From: an uncultured bacterium
GTDB lineage: Bacteria > Bacillota_I > Bacilli_A > RF39 > UBA660
Length of the DNA stretch: 35,108 nucleotides
Assembly (NCBI GenBank): GCA_949293285.1
Contig: CASFCU010000034.1
Span: 1 to 35,108, forward strand
Direction of reading: 5' to 3'
Shown: piece by piece, positions 15,460 to 22,743 of the stretch
Numbering within the stretch: the stretch's first letter is position 1
Layout: each line of letters starts with the position of its first letter
Translations under genes and position numbers: made by a program
The notes under the pieces: model-generated
The model's input: only the letters and a program-made list of their open reading frames with translations
Told to the model about the DNA's origin: nothing
The model's database searches: none

Positions 15460-16164
15460 ATGGAATTTTTTAATAAATATAAAAATATTATGCGATTAAT
15501 CATATCATTACTACTTTTTTTCTTTTCTTATCTTGTGCAACTAGTACCTATTTTTTTGTTTGATATCGATGTCGTTAATGCCAGTGATACTACATTATAT
15601 GCACTACAGGCATTTTCCAATTCGTTTATGGCAATCTGTATTTTTTTAATGTATAGAAAAGAATTGATATCAAAATTTAAAGAGTTTATAAAGAATTTTT
15701 GGGATATGGCGGATATTTCTATAAAATATTGGCTTATTGGGCTTTGTGCAATGGCTGTATCCAATATTTTAATTAGTACTTTTTCACCTGTTAAAATAGC
15801 TAATAATGAAGCAGGTGTTCAAGATATTATTACCTCTGTTCCGTTTATTGCTTTATTTTTAACTACTGTGTTAGCACCATTTACGGAAGAGATGATTTTT
15901 AGAAAGGCTTTTCGGGATGTCTTCCCTAAAAAGATGGAATACATTTTGCTTTCTGGGATTATTTTTGGGGCACTTCATGTAATATCTTCTGTTACGTCTT
16001 TGTATGATTATTTATATATCATACCGTATAGTTCCTTGGGGATTGCTTTTGCCGCTCTTTATTATAAGACCGATAATATTTTTACTAGTATATTTGTTCA
16101 TATGCTGCATAATGGAATTCTTACTATTTTGTCCATCGTCGGAACCGGTATGATTTTATGTTAA
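15460..16164 (+). CDS. CPBP-family intramembrane metalloprotease
   Basis: A 234-residue membrane protein with about six hydrophobic segments. The Rce1/CAAX-like (CPBP) motifs are all present: EEMIFRKAFR (Glu143, Glu144, Arg148), FGALHV (His173) and HMLHN (His214, Asn218). Members are integral-membrane glutamate-type proteases; in Gram-positives they can act in bacteriocin maturation, immunity or regulated proteolysis, and most have no known substrate. Its stop overlaps the start of the metallophosphoesterase gene by seven bases, so the two are co-translated. Confidence 0.88.
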   Translation: MEFFNKYKNIMRLIISLLLFFFSYLVQLVPIFLFDIDVVNASDTTLYALQAFSNSFMAICIFLMYRKELISKFKEFIKNFWDMADISIKYWLIGLCAMAVSNILISTFSPVKIANNEAGVQDIITSVPFIALFLTTVLAPFTEEMIFRKAFRDVFPKKMEYILLSGIIFGALHVISSVTSLYDYLYIIPYSSLGIAFAALYYKTDNIFTSIFVHMLHNGILTILSIVGTGMILC

Positions 16165-17057
16165 AAAGAACAGAGTTAAATGAGAAAATAGCCGAAGAAA
16201 TAGAAGAGGAAGAGAAAAAGAAGAGAAATAGAAAAATATTAAAAGTATTGGGATGGATTTTTATTCCTTTGTTTATTCTATTTTCTATAGGCTATCTTCT
16301 TCTTAGATATATAGGGAATATGGGAATTGTGGTAAGAGAATATCCGTTTTATAGTAATAAATTAACAGATGATCTTCACGGAATAAAAATAATTCATTTT
16401 TCTGATATCCATTACAATGAATATAGTTCCAAAGATACGATTACAAAGTTGGTAAATATGATTAATCATACTCATCCAGATATTGTTATTTTTACTGGTG
16501 ATTTAGTGGATAGTGAGTATTCTATTTCACTAGAAGAAAAAGAGTTTTTTATTACAGAATTTAGTAATATTGAGTATACGATTGGAAAGTATTCTATAAA
16601 GGGGGAAGAAGATGGAGAAATATTTCATGAAATTATGACTAATAGCAATTTTGAAATATTAGATAATAGTGTGAAGAAAATATATTGTAATCATTCCTAT
16701 TTCCAGTTAATCGGAGTAAATGATGAGAACTTTTTATATTCATCTTTAAAAAAAGAGAGCGATACTAGTATATTTACCTTAGTGATAACGCATATGCCTG
16801 ATAATGCTGATGATATCGTTTCTAATTTTAGTCCCGATATGATACTTGCAGGACATTCTCATAATGGTCAAGTAAGACTACCGTTTATTGGTCCTATGAT
16901 GAAAAAAATTGGTTCAAAAAAATATATTGATAGTTATTATACGATAGAAAATACACATCTATTGATTTCTGGTGGGATTGGAAATACGAAGTATCACATG
17001 AGATTGTTTAATCATCCTAGTATCAATTTTATAAGATTAAAAAAGGAAGACAACTGA
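16158..17057 (+). CDS. Membrane-anchored metallophosphoesterase (YkuE/YaeI-like), with an altered metal motif
   Basis: A 299-residue calcineurin-like phosphoesterase anchored by one transmembrane segment (about residues 29-50) after a charged Glu/Lys N terminus. Metal-site motifs are FSDIHYN (Asp83, His85), FTGDLVDSE (Asp115), ITHMPD (His212) and AGHSHNGQVRLP (His233, His235). The fourth motif, normally GNH(D/E), is missing: the expected place reads IKGEEDGE (Gly149-Glu150-Glu151-Asp152), with neither the metal-binding Asn nor the catalytic His. YkuE-like relatives act outside the membrane on phospholipid or other phosphate esters. With this change, catalysis may be altered or lost. It overlaps the CPBP gene. 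Confidence 0.85.
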   Translation: MLKRTELNEKIAEEIEEEEKKKRNRKILKVLGWIFIPLFILFSIGYLLLRYIGNMGIVVREYPFYSNKLTDDLHGIKIIHFSDIHYNEYSSKDTITKLVNMINHTHPDIVIFTGDLVDSEYSISLEEKEFFITEFSNIEYTIGKYSIKGEEDGEIFHEIMTNSNFEILDNSVKKIYCNHSYFQLIGVNDENFLYSSLKKESDTSIFTLVITHMPDNADDIVSNFSPDMILAGHSHNGQVRLPFIGPMMKKIGSKKYIDSYYTIENTHLLISGGIGNTKYHMRLFNHPSINFIRLKKEDN

Positions 17058-17077
17058 TTATCATGATGCATAGAATA
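17050..17077 (+). promoter_or_regulatory. Candidate sigma-K-like (mother-cell sporulation) promoter
   Basis: AC (17050-17051), 17 bases, then CATAGAATA (17069-17077) fits the Bacillus sigma-K pattern AC-N17-CATAnnnTA. Transcription would begin only a few bases before the GAGGAGG site of the Tyr-rich gene, giving a very short leader. Short motifs like this also arise by chance. Confidence 0.3.
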
Positions 17078-17093
17078 TTATGAGGAGGTTTCT

Positions 17094-17291
17094 ATGTACG
17101 GATATCATAATGGATACTATAATGCAAGAAGCGGTGATAGATTCTTTGAAGGGGGATTTGTTCCTTTTGTATTAGGAGGAATTGCAGGAAGTTTATGGAG
17201 TAATAATTGGAATAACAGAAGAGTTTTCTACTATCCTGTTTTCACGCCTTTTTCTTATCAGTATTATAATTTTCCTAATATGTATTATTAA
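17094..17291 (+). CDS. Tyr/Asn/Gly-rich miniprotein
   Basis: A 65-residue protein rich in Tyr, Asn, Phe and Gly. It has a Tyr-rich N terminus (MYGYHNGYYNARSG), a short hydrophobic Gly-rich centre (FVPFVLGGIAGSL) and an aromatic C terminus (FTPFSYQYYNFPNMYY). It has no Cys and few charges. The ribosome-binding site GAGGAGG is the strongest nearby and a terminator follows its stop, so it is a real gene. Composition and a possible sigma-K-type promoter suggest a spore-coat or surface-associated protein; this is inference. I do not recognise a named family. Confidence 0.65.
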   Translation: MYGYHNGYYNARSGDRFFEGGFVPFVLGGIAGSLWSNNWNNRRVFYYPVFTPFSYQYYNFPNMYY

Positions 17292-17315
17292 AAAAGAACA
17301 CGTTTGTGTTCTTTT
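17292..17315. terminator. Bidirectional terminator between the miniprotein and divIB
   Basis: A perfect 10-bp stem (AAAAGAACAC / GTGTTCTTTT) with a GTTT loop. The T-rich ends serve both the rightward miniprotein gene and the leftward divIB gene, whose stop codon lies inside the stem. Confidence 0.8.
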
Positions 17316-17994
17316 AAAATTCTTGAAAATGATTTCCGGAATCTAAGTATAAGGTTCCTTTTTTTCCATCTAGAGTTGGATAAATTTCGTTATAATAATT
17401 AAGTGAATCTAATTTGGTAAGAGTGACATATACATAGTTTCCATCAATCATGTATAATAGGAATCTAGCATCATCATATTCACTCGGGTCATATTTTATT
17501 TGAGATATTTTATCCCTTACATCAGAGTCTATTTTTGAAAAAAGTGGAAGAAATTCTTCATAAACGGTATCTGGAACATAGTTAATTATTCTAACACTTG
17601 AAAAATTATAAATCAGGGTATCCACCTCTTCTAAGGTATCTAACACGTATTTATTATCGTATTCTTTGTAGAAAAGAACGGCACTTTCTTCAATATAGAT
17701 ATCGATTACTCCTAAAAAACTTTTCCTGACAGTTGCTTTTTTTATATAAGGGCTGGCTTCTAATTTTTTTTCGATATCCCAAGAAAAATTTAGAATGAAA
17801 CTAGGATAGTTTTCGATATTAGCGGTTTCAATAATGTATTCATCATTTAAATATTTTGTATTATGAATATAGATGTTTTGAATTTTAAATTCTAAAGCGG
17901 CTTTTATAAGAAAGTATAGAAAAACTCCTATTATTAAAAATAAGATTGCAGGTAATAATTTTAATTTTTTTTTCTTAATTACTTTCTTTGCCAT
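17314..17994 (-). CDS. divIB: Cell-division protein DivIB/FtsQ
   Basis: A 226-residue bitopic membrane protein: a Lys-rich cytoplasmic N terminus (KKVIKKKKLKLL), one transmembrane helix (about 14-32), then an extracellular POTRA-like domain starting IQNIYIHNTKYLNDEYI. The beta region includes SPYIKKATVRKSFLGVIDIYIEE-type sequence, the hallmark of FtsQ/DivIB. Together with FtsL and DivIC it links the early divisome to septal peptidoglycan synthesis. The three-base gap to murB and the murG-murB-divIB order match Bacillus. The Bacillus cytoplasmic tail is longer; this one is short. Confidence 0.88.
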   Translation of the reverse strand: MAKKVIKKKKLKLLPAILFLIIGVFLYFLIKAALEFKIQNIYIHNTKYLNDEYIIETANIENYPSFILNFSWDIEKKLEASPYIKKATVRKSFLGVIDIYIEESAVLFYKEYDNKYVLDTLEEVDTLIYNFSSVRIINYVPDTVYEEFLPLFSKIDSDVRDKISQIKYDPSEYDDARFLLYMIDGNYVYVTLTKLDSLNYYNEIYPTLDGKKGTLYLDSGNHFQEF

Positions 17995-17997
17995 AAA

Positions 17998-18903
17998 TTA
18001 CTCCCAATTAACAAATTCTTGTTCTATTTTTAGATCGATATTATATTTTTCTTTGACTTGTTCTTTTATAAATAAAATTAAATCTTTTATATCTTGGCTA
18101 GTAGCATGATTATAGTTGATTATAAAATTGGCATGTTTTTCACTTACTTTGGCTCCTCCTTTCATTAATCCTTTGTATCCTAAGTCCTCAATTAGTTTCC
18201 CGGCAAATAAGTTTTCAGGATTTCTAAATACAGAGCCTGCAGATGGGAATTCTAATGGCTGACTAGCAAGACGACGTTCTTTTCTATCACGAACGATTTC
18301 TAACATTTCATTTTTATTTCCCTTTTTTAGCTGGATTGTTGCTTCTAGACAGATGTACCCTGGATTTTTTTGTAAAAAAGAGGTTCGATAGTGAAACATG
18401 AGTTCTTTGTTTGTCATCGTAATGATTTCTAGTTTTGGTGTTATCACTCTAATACTTCTAACGACGTATCCCATATCACTTTTGTATGCTCCAGCATTCA
18501 TATAAATTGCTCCCCCAACCGTTCCTGGGATTCCAGTTGCAAATTCTAATCCGGAAAGAGACTTCTTAATGGTAAGATGACTAAGTCTGATTAAGTTTAC
18601 TCCACTTCCTGCTTTTACTAAATTTCCAAAAATGGCAATGTTATCAAAATTATCTAGTTTGATAATGACTCCATTGAATTCCTTATCACTAAATAATGTA
18701 TTCGAACCATTTCCTAGGACTTTATATTTTGTTTTCGTTCTTTTTAGCTCTTTTAATAGCATGATTAATTTTTTTTCATTCTTAGGATATACGATTATTT
18801 TTGCTATTCCTCCTACTTTGTATGTAGTAAATTTGGATAGACTAACATTTTCTACATATTTTCCGATAGCATTTTTATCTATGTATTCAACTATATTATT
18901 CAT
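17998..18903 (-). CDS. murB: UDP-N-acetylenolpyruvoylglucosamine reductase
   Basis: A 301-residue FAD enzyme that reduces UDP-GlcNAc-enolpyruvate to UDP-MurNAc with NADPH, the second committed step of peptidoglycan precursor synthesis. FAD-domain motifs LGNGSNTLFSD and SGLEFATGIPGTVGGA are clear. The substrate domain has YRTSFLQ, PSAGSVFRNP (proton-donor Ser224) and a C-terminal Glu (EQEFVNWE). The short C-terminal domain places it in the Gram-positive type II group. It lies one base downstream of murG and follows GGGAGG. Length is normal. Confidence 0.96.
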   Translation of the reverse strand: MNNIVEYIDKNAIGKYVENVSLSKFTTYKVGGIAKIIVYPKNEKKLIMLLKELKRTKTKYKVLGNGSNTLFSDKEFNGVIIKLDNFDNIAIFGNLVKAGSGVNLIRLSHLTIKKSLSGLEFATGIPGTVGGAIYMNAGAYKSDMGYVVRSIRVITPKLEIITMTNKELMFHYRTSFLQKNPGYICLEATIQLKKGNKNEMLEIVRDRKERRLASQPLEFPSAGSVFRNPENLFAGKLIEDLGYKGLMKGGAKVSEKHANFIINYNHATSQDIKDLILFIKEQVKEKYNIDLKIEQEFVNWE

Positions 18904-18904
18904 T

Positions 18905-19987
18905 TTACCTCCCGTTTACTAAGTCTTCAACTATTTCTACTATTTTAGTAGCGCTGTCAATGACTCCCATACTCTTACTGTTTTTTTTCATGATTAAGAG
19001 TTTTTCCTTTGAAGAAAGTAAGGAGTCTATAGTATCAATTAGGTTTTGTTTATTAAGATCTTTTTCTTTTATAACGATTGCTGAATTATTAGATTGTAAA
19101 ATTTCGGCATTTTTTTCTTGATGATTATGTGTTACGTAAGGAGAAGGTATTATGATTGCCGGGATTCCTATTGCTGTGATTTCAGCAATAGTAGAAGCCC
19201 CAGCCCTGGTTACAATTAAGTCTGTTTTTTTCATTACATTTAGCATATCATCTAGACTTGGTACTAATTTGACATTATGGGGGATGTTAATTTCTTTATA
19301 TGAATTTATATAATTTTTACCGGTCACAAAAAGTACTTCATAATCTTTTCCCTTAAAAGATGGAATAATTGTTTTCATTAGATTTGTTATCGTAAGTGAG
19401 CCTAAGCTTCCCATTACAAATAACACTAATTTTTTAGATTCTGTTAATCCGTATTTTGATTTATTTACTGGTTTAGCACAAGAGGCTTCTTCACTTCTTG
19501 GATTTCCAGTGAATATTACGTTTTTTCCTTTAAAGTATTTCATACTTTCTTTTAGTGATACCCCTACCACATCGGCATATCTTCTTAAAATTTTATTAGA
19601 AAGTCCCGGTATGGAGTTTTGCTCATGTATAAATGTTTTTATGCCTAGCTTATGAGCCGCTATGATGACAGGGGCTGTTATGTATCCACCGATTCCTAGT
19701 ACTACGTCTGGTTTAAACTCTTGCATTACTTCTTTACATTTTTTGATTCCATCGTTGAAAGATTTAATTACACTAAGATTTTTAAAGATATTTTTCCTGT
19801 TGAGTCCTTTCATTGGAATGCCTACATATTTAATGTCTAAAGAAGGAATTAAAGAAGCTTCCATTCTATCTGTTGTTCCGATATATAAAATCTCACATTT
19901 TTTATGACGTTCTTTGAGTTTATTGATTATTGCTAAAGCAGGATAAATATGACCACCGGTTCCTCCAGCACTAATGATCACTCTCAT
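18905..19987 (-). CDS. murG: MurG N-acetylglucosaminyltransferase (lipid II synthase)
   Basis: A 360-residue peripheral membrane GT28 enzyme that adds GlcNAc from UDP-GlcNAc to lipid I, giving lipid II. It opens with the ISAGGTGGHIYPALAI glycine loop; other hallmarks are GIGGYITAPVI, FIHEQNSIPGLSNKIL, MGSLGSLTI (a slight change from the usual GGSxGA) and TRAGASTIAEI. Length fits the family. The MGSLGS loop departs from the canonical G-G-S, so donor or acceptor binding there may be slightly altered. First gene of the murG-murB-divIB run, after an AGAGGTG site. Confidence 0.96.
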   Translation of the reverse strand: MRVIISAGGTGGHIYPALAIINKLKERHKKCEILYIGTTDRMEASLIPSLDIKYVGIPMKGLNRKNIFKNLSVIKSFNDGIKKCKEVMQEFKPDVVLGIGGYITAPVIIAAHKLGIKTFIHEQNSIPGLSNKILRRYADVVGVSLKESMKYFKGKNVIFTGNPRSEEASCAKPVNKSKYGLTESKKLVLFVMGSLGSLTITNLMKTIIPSFKGKDYEVLFVTGKNYINSYKEINIPHNVKLVPSLDDMLNVMKKTDLIVTRAGASTIAEITAIGIPAIIIPSPYVTHNHQEKNAEILQSNNSAIVIKEKDLNKQNLIDTIDSLLSSKEKLLIMKKNSKSMGVIDSATKIVEIVEDLVNGR

Positions 19988-20006
19988 ATTATCACCTCTA
20001 TTAAAT

Positions 20007-20015
20007 ATTATACCA
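20007..20015 (-). promoter_or_regulatory. Extended -10 promoter of murG-murB-divIB
   Basis: On the minus strand TGGTATAAT (20007-20015) is an extended -10 box about 20 bases before the murG start. The 271-base gap between sigE and murG otherwise shows no gene and no convincing terminator, only AT-rich DNA. Confidence 0.5.
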
Positions 20016-20258
20016 TAAGAAAAGTTTTATTAAATTTTTTTATATAAAAAAAGAAAAAGAATTCACATTTATCTTGTCTTGATTGTGTAATTTTTTCTTC
20101 TCTTACTTCATCTATCTCATTCTATTTTATTACTAAAAAAAACACTTGTATCAGTATCTTTACTGTATTTACTATAGAGAGTTTTAAATTTTCGTTTTTG
20201 ATAGTACTTTTTATGAAAAATTTTTAAATGTAGCCTCTTATATATGATAAGTTCTATT

Positions 20259-20948
20259 TTAAACTTTAATAATTGTTCTTAGTTTTTTAATAACTTTTTT
20301 TTCTATTCTAGATATATACGATTGGCTGATGCCAAGTATCTCTGCTACTTCTTTTTGTGTTTTTTCCTCTTCTCCCATTAATCCATAACGCATTACCATT
20401 ATTTTTTTATCTCTTTTGTTGAGTTTTTCTATTTCCTCTAGCATTAATTTCTTGTCATTACTTTCTTCAATATTTTTAGTTACAATATCGGCATCAGTTC
20501 CCAAAATATCTTCTAAGTGTAACTCGTTTCCATCGACATCAAAACTTAATGATTCATCAAAACTTACTTCTGTTTTTACTTTTTTATTTTTTCTTAGATA
20601 CATGAGAATTTCATTGTCTATACATCTTGATGCATAGGTTGCCAATTTTATATTCTTATCCATACTGTAAGTGTTAATTGCTTTTATTAGTCCAATGGTG
20701 CCAATACTTACTAGATCTTCTAAGTCTACTTTCGTATTCTCATATTTTTTAGCAAGAAAAACCACTAATCGGAGATTATGTTCTATAAGCTTATCTTTAG
20801 CCATAGTATCACCATCACTTGCCATTACTAAGTAAAATTCTTCTTCTTCTTTTGATAATGGTTCAGGTAATTTGTCCGTAGCTCCAACATAGAACAAAAC
20901 ATTACTAACTTCAATTAAATAAATAATTAACAATAATAATCCAATCAT
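20259..20948 (-). CDS. sigE: Sporulation sigma factor E (pro-sigma-E)
   Basis: A 229-residue sigma-70-type factor that directs early mother-cell transcription during sporulation. Region 2 ([51 protein letters not shown]) and region 4 ([25 protein letters not shown]) match Bacillus SigE closely. The first 20 or so residues ([22 protein letters not shown]) form the inhibitory pro-sequence, normally removed by SpoIIGA near the conserved FYVG/YYIG site. Here it is hydrophobic enough to be a membrane anchor. Adjacent spoIIGA, two bases upstream, decides SigE over the similar SigK. A GGAGG site precedes the ATG. Confidence 0.94.
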   Translation of the reverse strand: MIGLLLLIIYLIEVSNVLFYVGATDKLPEPLSKEEEEFYLVMASDGDTMAKDKLIEHNLRLVVFLAKKYENTKVDLEDLVSIGTIGLIKAINTYSMDKNIKLATYASRCIDNEILMYLRKNKKVKTEVSFDESLSFDVDGNELHLEDILGTDADIVTKNIEESNDKKLMLEEIEKLNKRDKKIMVMRYGLMGEEEKTQKEVAEILGISQSYISRIEKKVIKKLRTIIKV

Positions 20949-20950
20949 AT

Positions 20951-21706
20951 TTATCCTCCTATCAAATCACTATGCAGTATCATATTGACATCAGCCATAT
21001 TCAATTTATCATCGACTAATCCAAATATCACTTTCCTTTTCTCTATATTGCCATTTATAATTATTTTTTCTGCCTCTAAACATTTTAGAATGCTTTTGCC
21101 ATTAGCCGTTGTATATGGCACTAAAATTCCCTTTGCATAGTCAAAAATAATATCCTTTGTGTATACTAGAATGATTGGCCTTTTTTTGTATTGATCATAA
21201 AGTTTATTACCAGTATCTAAAAAGGCAGTAAATTGGTATGATTTTCCTTCGTAGTATAACTCTACGTTATATAAGTGATTATAATGATTGCTCATTTTTT
21301 TTGTTTTTTTATAATAGAAGAAAAGAATTAATGGACTTACTATGACTAGAAAAAGAAAATTGTTCAGAAAGTTATCAAGGCCATAATTATTTTTTATTAA
21401 ATATATAAATCCTGCAAGAATGATACTTACCATGTAGAAATATACTATATTTTCTAAAACATATTTCATATTTTTAAAATTGAAGGCTATTAAATTCATT
21501 ACTATACAAACGAATAGTTTTAGCAGAATTAAAAAAAAGGAATTGATATTAAAAAATAGAAAAAAGGTTGAGAAAGAACCTACTAGACTTGCTAAAAATA
21601 TTTTTTTGATTGTGGTATTTCTTTTTAATATTAGAGAAACAGAAAGTATTATTAAAAAATCTAACCACATATTTAGAATGAGTACTAAGTCAATATATAC
21701 TTTCAT
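20951..21706 (-). CDS. spoIIGA: SpoIIGA, membrane aspartic protease that processes pro-sigma-E
   Basis: A 251-residue protein with about five N-terminal transmembrane segments (residues about 1-130) and a C-terminal protease half. The catalytic motif is [11 protein letters not shown] with Asp164; the later [12 protein letters not shown] also fits SpoIIGA. SpoIIGA is inserted in the septal membrane, dimerises in response to forespore SpoIIR, and cleaves the pro-sequence of SigE. It is shorter than the 309-residue Bacillus protein. Two bases separate it from sigE, so they are one operon. Confidence 0.92.
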   Translation of the reverse strand: MKVYIDLVLILNMWLDFLIILSVSLILKRNTTIKKIFLASLVGSFSTFFLFFNINSFFLILLKLFVCIVMNLIAFNFKNMKYVLENIVYFYMVSIILAGFIYLIKNNYGLDNFLNNFLFLVIVSPLILFFYYKKTKKMSNHYNHLYNVELYYEGKSYQFTAFLDTGNKLYDQYKKRPIILVYTKDIIFDYAKGILVPYTTANGKSILKCLEAEKIIINGNIEKRKVIFGLVDDKLNMADVNMILHSDLIGG

Positions 21707-21757
21707 ATCACCACCAATAACATTTTATAAAAAAGAAAAGAAGAATTTTGTCTTATT

Positions 21758-22597
21758 TTATTCTTCTAGCAATTTTTCTAATATTGTAATTTTTTTCCCT
21801 TTTTGACCAATATAATTAATGATTGATGATAATTCTCTTACTGTATTTTGATTATTTTCAAAAGAGATTATTGCTCCATTATTAAGTGAATTTTTAATAT
21901 CACTGTATGGGTAGTTTCCTGTTATAATGGTTGGAATTATTGTATGCATTTTTTCTTTTTTGCAATTATTTAGTAGTTCTTCATTTTTTGTGGTGGTATA
22001 ACAATAAGAAAAGGTATCATTTGCTATTGTTTTCTTTATAGAATTGTATTTTTTTATGGTTGAAATTTCGTAGGTGTTATCTAATAGTTCTACATCGTGT
22101 CCATAAGTTAATATGGTTTTTATAATATCCGTACTGTTTTCAAACATATTGCTTTCTATAAAAAAGGTTGCCATTACATTTTTTTTATTTAGTATAGCTA
22201 ATATTTCTTCTAAGTAAGAACTGTTTTTTATCGTAAAAACTAGACTAACTCTATTTGTATCATTACCAGAAATGATGTAATTATCATAATTATTAGATAT
22301 TGATAAGTTAGGTAATACTTCTTCAAAGACAATAAGTGATTTGTCAAATTTACCAAGACGTTTCATTTTATTGTAACTTTCTTCTATATCTACTATTGTT
22401 CCTTTTGTACCTGGAATGATATTATTGTTAATCAGTATAGAATCTGTAGAAGTATTTCCATAATCGTTACTATATTCTATTATTTGTTTCATGATTGGAT
22501 CTGTCTTTTTGATTAAATCAATGGCACTGTCCGTATAGTAAAAACTAAAACAGATAAGAGTAATTGTACCTAATACGCTAGTAATTTTTTTAAACAC
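21758..22597 (-). CDS. Degenerate polysaccharide-deacetylase (NodB-like) fold protein
   Basis: A 279-residue protein with an N-terminal hydrophobic signal or anchor (about residues 6-23), an extracellular linker, and a NodB-like barrel from about 115. VSLVFTIKN sits where deacetylases have the T-F-D-D motif, followed by VMATFFIESNMF and YGHDVELLDNTYE. The first motif lacks both Asp and the second lacks the H-x3-H pair, so it should not bind the metal or deacetylate. A non-catalytic role at the cell surface is likely, perhaps in sporulation, since spoIIGA follows 51 bases downstream. Start is a GTG after AAAGGTGATAAT. Family membership is inferred from residue patterns. Confidence 0.65.
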   Translation of the reverse strand: MFKKITSVLGTITLICFSFYYTDSAIDLIKKTDPIMKQIIEYSNDYGNTSTDSILINNNIIPGTKGTIVDIEESYNKMKRLGKFDKSLIVFEEVLPNLSISNNYDNYIISGNDTNRVSLVFTIKNSSYLEEILAILNKKNVMATFFIESNMFENSTDIIKTILTYGHDVELLDNTYEISTIKKYNSIKKTIANDTFSYCYTTTKNEELLNNCKKEKMHTIIPTIITGNYPYSDIKNSLNNGAIISFENNQNTVRELSSIINYIGQKGKKITILEKLLEE

Positions 22598-22608
22598 ATT
22601 ATCACCTT

Positions 22609-22637
22609 TATATATTCTATGAACAAAGCGTTGACAA
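22609..22637 (-). promoter_or_regulatory. Promoter upstream of the NodB-like gene and spoIIGA-sigE
   Basis: On the minus strand TTGTCA (22632-22637) and TATATA (22609-22614) are 17 bases apart, just before the GTG start. It looks like a sigma-A-type promoter; I found no convincing Spo0A box or sigma-H match. Confidence 0.45.
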
Positions 22638-22693
22638 AAGTATTTATTTTTACAGATTTATGTATGCTTTATTATTTATAAATTTTGCAAAAT

Positions 22694-22726
22694 AAAAAAT
22701 GTAGACCTAAAATTGTTCTACATTTT
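22694..22726 (-). terminator. Terminator of the kinase-smr-surface protein operon
   Basis: A perfect 10-bp stem (AAAATGTAGA / TCTACATTTT) with an 11-base loop is followed on the minus strand by a U-rich run. It lies 18 bases past the stop of the 1259-residue gene. Confidence 0.75.
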
Positions 22727-22743
22727 CTTATTATTTATGTTTA

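Noticed and set aside
22621-22660. TTGACA on the plus strand as a rightward promoter
   Set aside because: It has no suitable -10 box at 16-18 bases and no rightward gene follows. It is the complement of part of the leftward promoter region.
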